From Myxococcales bacterium (GTDB lineage Bacteria; Myxococcota; Myxococcia; Myxococcales; Anaeromyxobacteraceae): 5,596 nt of DNA. Under the pieces are notes generated by a model. The model saw only the letters and a list, made by a program, of their open reading frames with translations. It did not search any database and was not told the DNA's origin. Shown in pieces: positions 1 through 5,596 of the stretch (its first letter is position 1; each line of letters opens with the position of its first letter). The stretch lies in NCBI GenBank assembly GCA_021784995.1, contig JAJYHA010000498.1:1-5596 (forward strand). Reading direction: 5' to 3'. A program made the position numbers and the translations under genes.

Positions 1-2
1 CC

Positions 3-158
3 GACGCCGGGGCGGTCGAGGCCGGAGCACCGGCGGCTGCGGCCGTGCCGTCCGCCCCGGTCGAGCGGGAGCCCGGGGCGTCGCCGCCGGCGCCGGAAGC
101 CCCGGCTGGGGGCGCGGACCGCGCCCCGGCGCCGCCTTCGGCCGGGGGCGAGAGCTGA
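3..158 (+). CDS. C-terminal tail of an upstream protein (5' partial), Ala/Pro-rich
   Basis: An open frame enters from the left edge and ends at TGA 156-158, giving 51 visible residues. They are almost entirely Ala, Pro, Gly and Glu with a few Ser and Val, and include short runs such as PPAPEAPAGG and APAPPSAGGE. This looks like a disordered linker or tail, not a folded domain. Third codon positions are overwhelmingly G or C, as in the genes downstream. A GGAGG at 161-165 follows the stop directly, which fits a gene boundary here. No catalytic motif, membrane segment or domain is visible, so the function cannot be named. Because low-complexity GC-rich sequence is open in several frames, the coding call rests on the frame's position before the stop and the GGAGG, and is moderate. 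Confidence 0.5.
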   Translation, partial: DAGAVEAGAPAAAAVPSAPVEREPGASPPAPEAPAGGADRAPAPPSAGGES

Positions 159-193
159 CCGGAGGCAGCGCCAGGGCGCGGTGCGCGCGCGGG

Positions 194-1069
194 GTGGGGC
201 TCCTGGCCTCGATCCTGATCGTGGGCACCGCGTGCGGCTGCCATGGCGCTCCGGCGCTGGCGGTGGAGCAGGTCGCGGTCGCGGAGACGCCCGCCCTGCA
301 GAGCCTCGAGCAGCTCGGTCTCGGGGCGGACGCGCTCGCCGCCAGCGCGGCCCGGCTCTTCGACGGTTCGCCCGGCTTCACGAAGGCATCCCGTGCGGGC
401 GGGAGCGCTCGCCGGATGCTGGCGCAGGTGCGGGTGGAGCGCGCCGAGGTGCGGGCGGCGGGGAGCGCGGGCGGCGCCGCCGCCCACGTGGTGGTGACGG
501 TGAGCCTCGAGGCGCGCGACGGCGACGCCGCGCTGCGGGAGATGGGCCGCGGCCACGCGGCGCTGGAGCCGGGGGCGGCGGGGCTCCGAGGCGCGCTCGC
601 GCGCGCCTCGGACGGCGCGCTGCAGTCGGCGGTCCGGTCGCTCTCGCTGCACGTGGCGGCCGAGCGGAAGGGCACGCAGGAGCTGCTCCGCGATCTCTCC
701 TCTCGCGACCCCGACGTGCGCGAGCACGCGACCCAGGTGCTCGCCTCCCGTGGCGAGCGCGACGTGGTGCCGGCGCTCATCGCCCGGCTCGACGATCCGG
801 ACGCCGCCGTGCGGGAGCGGGCCATCGGCGCGATGGCGCAGCTCCGGGATCCCCGTGCAGTGAAGCCGCTCATCGCCCTCGTCCACCACCGTGACGCGCA
901 GTACGTGGCCGAGATGGCGCGCATCATCGGCGACATCGGGGGAGCCGACGCGAACGCCTGGCTGCTGACGATGGCCTGGGGCCACCCCGACGAGGTGGTC
1001 AGGAACGCGGCGCGGGCGGCGCTCGCCGACATGAGCGCCCGGGACCTGCAGGCCGCCGCGCAGCGCTGA
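194..1069 (+). CDS. Exported HEAT-repeat (PBS-lyase-like) protein
   Basis: This is a 291-residue protein. Residues 3-24 form a hydrophobic segment (LLASILIVGTAC, then a possible ALA cleavage site near residue 23), consistent with export. Cys14 sits in a weak lipobox-like context (GTAC), so a lipoprotein is possible. Residues about 25-158 form an alpha/beta region I do not recognise. From about 162 to 281 there are roughly four HEAT-like helical repeats with the usual spacing, for example DPDVREHATQVLA, VVPALIARLDDPDAAVRERA, AVKPLIALV and DEVVRNAARAALADM. HEAT arrays are protein-protein interaction scaffolds; the partner is unknown. The GTG at 194 is the only usable start in frame, but it has no nearby Shine-Dalgarno sequence and leaves no basic residues before the hydrophobic core. 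The true N-terminus is therefore doubtful. The frame is sure because of the repeats; the function is not. Confidence 0.8.
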   Translation: MGLLASILIVGTACGCHGAPALAVEQVAVAETPALQSLEQLGLGADALAASAARLFDGSPGFTKASRAGGSARRMLAQVRVERAEVRAAGSAGGAAAHVVVTVSLEARDGDAALREMGRGHAALEPGAAGLRGALARASDGALQSAVRSLSLHVAAERKGTQELLRDLSSRDPDVREHATQVLASRGERDVVPALIARLDDPDAAVRERAIGAMAQLRDPRAVKPLIALVHHRDAQYVAEMARIIGDIGGADANAWLLTMAWGHPDEVVRNAARAALADMSARDLQAAAQR

Positions 1070-1108
1070 CGGCGCGGCGCGGCGCCCGTTTCCCGTTAGG
1101 ATGACGGC

Positions 1109-1690
1109 ATGGCCGCGCGCGCGCCCGTCCTCGTCCTCCTGCTGGTCGCAGCCTGCGCCGGGGCGGAGGCCCCGCGGCGGAGCGCCCCGGCGCGGCCGCC
1201 CGGGCCGGCCGACTTCTTCCCCCTGGCGGTCGGCAACACCTGGACCTACCTCGATCGATCGCCCCAGCAGTCCGCGGCCTCCCACCACACCGTGCGGATC
1301 GTCCGTCGGGAGGCGGGCGGGTACTTCGCGGACGATCAGCGGGGAGCGCTGCGCGTGGAGGGCGAGTGCCTGCAGGATCGGGTGCGCCGCCTGCTCTGCG
1401 CGCCCCTCCGCCCGGGACACGGCTGGACGTCCATCGTCTCGCCGTCGGTGACGGAGCACTACCGGATCGTCGCGGTGGAGGAGACGGTCACCGTGCCGGC
1501 CGGGACCTTCGCGGGCTGCGTCCGGGTCCGGTCGCAGGCGCGGGTGGGTGGGGGCGAGCAGATCGCCGAGCTCACCTACGCGCCGGGCGTGGGCCTTGTC
1601 CGGCTCGAGACCTTCGCCGTCCGGGAGGGCCCGCCGGCGCCGCAGGTCCACGGCGAGCTCGAGTCGTACCGGCTCGTCGCCGGCAAGTGA
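1109..1690 (+). CDS. Small lipoprotein of unknown function
   Basis: This is a 193-residue protein with a typical lipoprotein signal: Met-Ala-Ala-Arg, the hydrophobic core VLVLLLV, and a lipobox LVAAC that puts the lipidated cysteine at residue 16. A Pro/Ala-rich linker (about 20-34) follows. The mature domain starts with FFPLAVGNTWTY (36-47), a phrase common at the start of secreted beta-rich domains. It continues with VTVPAGTFAGCVRV (127-140) and TYAPGVGLVRLE (156-167), which recur in the same kind of protein. Cysteines 87, 97 and 137 could form a disulfide. It is probably anchored in the cell envelope, with residue 17 (Ala) favouring outer-membrane sorting by the usual rule. The ATG at 1109 is chosen because the lipoprotein signal starts exactly there. 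AGGA at 1098-1101 could be its ribosome site, though the same bases also resemble a -10 box. The gene ends 6 bases before hom. No enzymatic role can be proposed. Confidence 0.85.
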   Translation: MAARAPVLVLLLVAACAGAEAPRRSAPARPPGPADFFPLAVGNTWTYLDRSPQQSAASHHTVRIVRREAGGYFADDQRGALRVEGECLQDRVRRLLCAPLRPGHGWTSIVSPSVTEHYRIVAVEETVTVPAGTFAGCVRVRSQARVGGGEQIAELTYAPGVGLVRLETFAVREGPPAPQVHGELESYRLVAGK

Positions 1691-1696
1691 GGGGAC

Positions 1697-3016
1697 ATGC
1701 GCGAGGTCGGGATCGGGGTGGCGGGGTTCGGCACGGTCGGGGGAGGGGTGCTCTCCATCCTGGAGCGGCACCAGCAGGAGATCGAGGCGCGGCTCGGCGC
1801 GCGCATCGCCGTGCGCAAGGTGGCCCTGCGCGACGTCGAGAAGTCGCGAGCCGTGGAGGTCCCGTCCGGTGTCGTGACCACCCGGGTGCAGGACCTGCTC
1901 GACGACCCGGAGATCGCCGTGATCGTCGAGCTGATCGGCGGCGTGGACGAGGCGTTCGACCTCGTGGCCGGCGCGTTCGCGCGGGGCAAGCACGTGGTGA
2001 CGGCCAACAAGGCGCTGCTGGCGGCGCGCGGGGACGAGCTGTTCCGGCTGGCGGCCGAGCGAGGCGTCGACGTCTACTACGAGGGCGCGGTGTGCGGCGG
2101 CGTGCCGGTGATCCGGACGCTCCGGGAGGCGCTCGCGTCCGATCGGATCACCTCCATCCACGGCATCGTCAACGGGACGACCAACCACGTCCTGACCGCG
2201 ATGGCGGAGCGGGGCGAGCCGCTGGCGCAGGCGCTCGCCGAGGCGCAGCGGCTCGGCTACGCGGAGGCGGACCCGACGCTCGACGTCTCGGGCGGCGACG
2301 CGGCCCAGAAGCTCTGCATTCTGGCGCAGCTCGCCTTCGGGGCGCGCGTCAAGCCCCCCGACGTCCTCACCGAGGGCATCCTGGCCCTCGAACCGCAGGA
2401 CTTCGCCTGGGGACGCGAGTTCGGCTACGCGCTCAAGCTGCTCGCCATCGCGCGCAGGTGCGCGCCCGAGGCGGGCGCTCCCGGCGCCGAGGCCGTGGAG
2501 GTGCGCGTCCACCCCACGTTCATCCCGGCGGGATCGATGCTGGCCGGCGTGCGCGGCGCGTTCAACGCGGTGCTGCTCCGCTCGGAGGCGCTCGGGCCGT
2601 CGCTCCTCTTCGGGCAGGGGGCGGGCGCCATGCCCACGGGGAGCGCGGTGGTGTCGGACATCATCGACCTCTCGCGCAACATCCTCTCGCGCAGCCCGGG
2701 ACGCGTGCCGCTGCCGCCCGCGGAGGCGCGCGTCGCGCTGCGCCCGCACGCCGAGATCCGCTCCGGCTACCACCTGCGGTTCACGGTGAAGGACGTGCCG
2801 GGCGTCCTGGCGCGGATCGCGAACACGCTGGCGGCGCGCCGGATCTCCATCGCCGCGGTCCAGCAGCGCGACCAGGGCCAGGAGGGCGCCGCGGTGCCGC
2901 TCGTCATCGTGTCCCACCTGGCGCGCGAGGCGGACGTGCAGGGCGCGATCGCGGAGATCGATCGGTACGAGACCACCGTCGCGCCGACGCACCTCCTCCG
3001 CATCGAGGCGCCCTGA
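1697..3016 (+). CDS. hom: Homoserine dehydrogenase with C-terminal ACT domain
   Basis: It reduces L-aspartate 4-semialdehyde to L-homoserine with NAD(P)H in the cytoplasm, at the branch leading to threonine and methionine. The 439 residues match the usual monofunctional bacterial form. A Rossmann nucleotide-binding loop GFGTVG lies at 10-15. TANKALLA (102-109) carries the conserved Lys105. EGAVCGGVPVI is at 129-139 and NGTTNHV at 159-165. The family signature at 187-205 has Glu190, Asp196, Asp201 and Lys205, which keep the spacing of yeast Glu208, Asp214, Asp219 and Lys223 (the last two catalytic). Residues about 357-435 form an ACT domain (FTVKDVPGVLARIANTLAARRISI), which in this family normally mediates threonine feedback inhibition. 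There is no aspartokinase fusion. The start is supported by GAGGGG at 1689-1694, which overlaps the lipoprotein stop and suggests translational coupling. The stop overlaps the next start (TGATG). No thrB or thrC is visible nearby. Confidence 0.97.
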   Translation: MREVGIGVAGFGTVGGGVLSILERHQQEIEARLGARIAVRKVALRDVEKSRAVEVPSGVVTTRVQDLLDDPEIAVIVELIGGVDEAFDLVAGAFARGKHVVTANKALLAARGDELFRLAAERGVDVYYEGAVCGGVPVIRTLREALASDRITSIHGIVNGTTNHVLTAMAERGEPLAQALAEAQRLGYAEADPTLDVSGGDAAQKLCILAQLAFGARVKPPDVLTEGILALEPQDFAWGREFGYALKLLAIARRCAPEAGAPGAEAVEVRVHPTFIPAGSMLAGVRGAFNAVLLRSEALGPSLLFGQGAGAMPTGSAVVSDIIDLSRNILSRSPGRVPLPPAEARVALRPHAEIRSGYHLRFTVKDVPGVLARIANTLAARRISIAAVQQRDQGQEGAAVPLVIVSHLAREADVQGAIAEIDRYETTVAPTHLLRIEAP

Positions 3017-3420
3017 TGGAGCGGGCCCAGCTGCGCGTGATCTACGGCGACACCGACCAGATGGGGGTCGTGTACTACGCCAACTACCTGCGCTTCTTCG
3101 AGGCGGCCCGGAACGAGTTCCTGCGCGCGAAGGGACTCCGCTACGCCGACCTGGAGTCGCGCGAGGGGCTCGCGCTGCCCGTGACCGAGGCCGCCGTGCA
3201 GTACCGCCGGCCGGCGCGCTACGACGACCTCGTCGTGGTGGAGATCGCGCTGGCGGAGCTCGGCGGCGCGTCGGCGCGCTTCGCCTACCGCATCCTGCGC
3301 GACGGGGAGCTGCTGGCGACCGGCCACACGGTGCACGCCTGCCTGGGCGTGGACGGGCGGGTGCGGCGCATCCCGCGGGACGTGCGCGCCCGGCTGGCGG
3401 CCGGCGAGCAGCCCGCGTAG
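3016..3420 (+). CDS. ybgC: YbgC/4-hydroxybenzoyl-CoA-type hotdog acyl-CoA thioesterase
   Basis: This is a 134-residue single-domain hotdog protein that hydrolyses acyl-CoA thioesters in the cytoplasm. The N-terminal signature YGDTDQMGVVYYANYLRFFE (10-29) is diagnostic. By alignment with E. coli YbgC, Asp14 corresponds to its catalytic Asp18. The rest follows the fold: helix ARNEFLRAKGL, then strands LPVTEAAVQYRRPARYDDLVVV, FAYRIL and TGHTVHACL. Length is normal for the family (about 130-140). The start ATG overlaps the hom stop by one base, and GAGG at 3005-3008, inside hom, lies 7 bases upstream, so the two are probably translationally coupled. YbgC is often found with tol-pal genes, but here it lies between hom and glpX. 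Substrate chain length cannot be read from the sequence. The symbol follows the family, and a paralogue elsewhere in the genome might be the true tol-pal YbgC. Confidence 0.9.
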   Translation: MERAQLRVIYGDTDQMGVVYYANYLRFFEAARNEFLRAKGLRYADLESREGLALPVTEAAVQYRRPARYDDLVVVEIALAELGGASARFAYRILRDGELLATGHTVHACLGVDGRVRRIPRDVRARLAAGEQPA

Positions 3421-3432
3421 CGGGGAGGAGCC

Positions 3433-4398
<966 letters not shown>

Positions 4399-4401
4399 CC
4401 C

Positions 4402-4860
4402 GTGGCCTCGCGCGTCACGCAGGAGGTGCTGGTGGCCGCCCCGGCCGAGGTCCTGTTCGGGGTCATCGTCGACTACGCGCGGTACCCGGAGTTCGTGCCC
4501 TCCGTGAAGGCGTGCGAGGTGGAGCGCTCCGCGGGCGCGACGCGCGTCGGATACACGGTGGACCTGGGGCTCCGCACCATCCGGTACACGCTGCGCCACG
4601 AGGAGGAGCGGCCGTGGCGGGTGTGGTGGAGCCTCGTGTCGGGTGAGTGGATGAAGGTCTCGAGCGGCTCCTGGGAGCTCACGGAGGAGGGCGGCCGGAC
4701 GCGGGCGCGCTACACGGTGGAGGTCCAGATCGCCAAGCCGCCGCTCATCCCGCAGCGGGTGATCGACCGGCTGACCGACGAGCTGACGCGCGTCCAGCTC
4801 CCCCGCACGCTGGCCGCGTTCAAGGCGCGCGCGGAGTCCCTGGGCGCCGGTCCCCGCTGA
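4402..4860 (+). CDS. SRPBCC / COQ10-START (polyketide cyclase-like) protein
   Basis: This is a 152-residue single-domain protein of the START/Bet v1-like superfamily, in the COQ10/polyketide cyclase group (the RatA/Coq10-like style). The hallmarks are an N-terminal strand VTQEVLVAAPAEVLFGVIVD followed by DYARYPEFVPSVKACEV (24-40). Beta strands with WWSLVSGEWMKVSSGSWEL (75-93) follow, and the C-terminal long helix runs about 116-146 (IPQRVIDRLTDELTR, then LPRTLAAFKARAESLG). The fold encloses a hydrophobic cavity that binds lipids or other small hydrophobic molecules. Coq10 relatives handle quinones, while E. coli RatA has been described as a ribosome-association toxin; the sequence does not choose between these. 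The GTG start at 4402 lies 3 bases after the glpX stop with only a weak AGGG at 4388-4391, so translation is probably coupled to glpX. No signal peptide is seen. It is the last gene of the run starting at 1109. Confidence 0.85.
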   Translation: MASRVTQEVLVAAPAEVLFGVIVDYARYPEFVPSVKACEVERSAGATRVGYTVDLGLRTIRYTLRHEEERPWRVWWSLVSGEWMKVSSGSWELTEEGGRTRARYTVEVQIAKPPLIPQRVIDRLTDELTRVQLPRTLAAFKARAESLGAGPR

Positions 4861-4903
4861 TCGCGGGCGGTGCGCGGCGCGGCGCGGGTGGGATGGCCCT
4901 TTC

Positions 4904-4933
4904 TTGACCACCTCCGCGCGCGGGTGGTTAGCT
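4904..4933 (+). promoter_or_regulatory. Sigma70-like promoter with palindromic spacer
   Basis: A TTGACC box at 4904-4909 matches the -35 consensus in five of six bases. TTAGCT at 4928-4933 follows an 18-base spacer and is a passable -10 box. It is one of the few A/T-containing spots in a GC-rich gap and lies just after the five-gene run, so it probably drives the small gene at 5047 with a leader of about 100 bases. The spacer contains an imperfect palindrome: ACCACC at 4907-4912 and GGTGGT at 4923-4928 around a CGCGCG core. That could be a repressor site or an RNA stem. The promoter call comes from boxes and spacing only. Confidence 0.5.
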
Positions 4934-5034
4934 GACCGCACGAGGTCGCATCACGGGCGGGGCGCGGCCGGGTCGGTGCCGGGGCGGGCGGCGCGGGGTC
5001 GTGGAATCGAAGCGCGCGGCGAGCGTTGACGAAC

Positions 5035-5039
5035 GGGGA
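5035..5039 (+). promoter_or_regulatory. Ribosome binding site that fixes the start of the small gene
   Basis: GGGGA lies 7 bases before ATG 5047. An in-frame TTG at 5026 would lengthen the protein by seven residues (TNGDGA preceded by Met), but it has no purine-rich site at a suitable distance. ATG 5047 is therefore preferred. Confidence 0.6.
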
Positions 5040-5046
5040 CGGCGCG

Positions 5047-5226
5047 ATGCTGGACGCCTACATCATCGAGGAGATCAGGCGGCGCGACCGCGACCGGACG
5101 CTGGACGATCGCCCCGTGGTCGAGCTGCCGGTCCCCCAGCCCCCCGAGCCGGTCCGCCACGACGACGAGCCGGAGCGCGATCGCAGGGGAGTCGTGATCA
5201 TCGACTACGGCGCCGGCGCCCCCTGA
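5047..5226 (+). CDS. Small acidic/Pro-rich protein of unknown function
   Basis: This is a 59-residue protein. It begins with MLDAYIIEEIRRRDRDR (1-17), a likely amphipathic helix with alternating acidic and basic residues. A short strand-like piece VVELPVP and a Pro-rich charged stretch (PQPPEPVRHDDEPERDRR, about 30-47) follow, and the hydrophobic tail is GVVIIDYG (48-55). There is no signal peptide, membrane segment or cysteine. I recall small myxobacterial proteins with the same plan (a helical LDAYIIEEIRRR-like start, disordered Pro-rich middle, hydrophobic C-terminal strand) but cannot confirm this by search, and no function is known to me. Support for coding: its own ribosome site, a promoter-like sequence upstream, strong G/C at third positions, and a protein composition unlike random GC-rich frames. 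The hydrophobic ends around a charged middle suggest that it binds a partner protein, which is inference. Confidence 0.65.
   Translation: MLDAYIIEEIRRRDRDRTLDDRPVVELPVPQPPEPVRHDDEPERDRRGVVIIDYGAGAP

Positions 5227-5596
<370 letters not shown>

Larger units (their letters stand above)
4861..5046. other. Intergenic region between the SRPBCC gene and the small gene
   Basis: These 186 bases hold no convincing coding sequence. A short stem, CCCGC at 4853-4857 with GCGGG at 4863-4867 (5-base loop), overlaps the SRPBCC stop but has no U tract, so it is a poor terminator. The promoter at 4904-4933 follows. From about 4940 to 5034 the sequence is G-rich leader (many GGGCGGG-type runs) with no tRNA, riboswitch or small-RNA signature that I can recognise. 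It ends in the ribosome site GGGGA at 5035-5039. Confidence 0.5.

Noticed and set aside
1071..1086. GGCGC/GCGCC stem with a 6-base loop between the HEAT gene and the lipoprotein
   Set aside because: It is only 5 base pairs in a GGCGC-repetitive stretch and has no real U tract, so it is not supportable as a terminator.
1366..3015. Long + strand open frame running into ybgC from far upstream
   Set aside because: It overlaps the lipoprotein and hom in another frame and is Arg/Gly/Ala-rich noise. The true gene begins at ATG 3016, where the YbgC signature starts.
5026..5054. TTGACG at 5026 as a second -35 box for the small gene
   Set aside because: No acceptable -10 lies 16-18 bases downstream, and that position is already inside the coding sequence.

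Overview
The window is very GC-rich, with G or C at nearly every third codon position. It reads as an ordinary chromosomal stretch of a high-GC Myxococcota (Deltaproteobacteria)-type bacterium. The base composition, the HEAT-repeat and lipoprotein content and the gene neighbourhood would fit Anaeromyxobacter or a relative. That taxonomic call is an inference from composition and recalled gene styles, not a database match. All supported genes lie on the + strand.

Layout: (1) The Ala/Pro-rich C-terminal tail of a protein that begins upstream (3-158). (2) An exported HEAT-repeat protein (194-1069) whose N-terminus looks one base out of register with a better signal peptide. (3) A tightly packed run of five genes (1109-4860, junctions of +6, -1, +12 and +3 bases): a small lipoprotein, homoserine dehydrogenase with an ACT domain (hom), a YbgC-type hotdog acyl-CoA thioesterase, class II fructose-1,6-bisphosphatase (glpX) and a SRPBCC/COQ10-type lipid-binding protein. 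This is very probably one transcription unit. (4) A 186-base gap holding a sigma70-like promoter whose spacer contains an imperfect palindrome, followed by a small acidic/Pro-rich protein of unknown function (5047-5226). (5) A 177-base gap with a GC-rich inverted repeat and a second sigma70-like promoter with an A/T patch, leading into the start of enolase (eno, 5404 to the window edge).

Biology: hom commits aspartate semialdehyde to threonine/methionine synthesis. glpX supplies the fructose-bisphosphatase step of gluconeogenesis, and the separately promoted eno sits in the same central pathway. The thioesterase and the SRPBCC protein suggest acyl-CoA/lipid housekeeping, and the lipoprotein and HEAT protein are envelope proteins. 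No mobile element, CRISPR array, RNA gene or defence system was seen. I found no convincing new multi-gene system. The points most worth a second look are the palindrome inside the 4904-4933 promoter, the possible leaderless start of the lipoprotein, the start of the HEAT gene, and the small protein.
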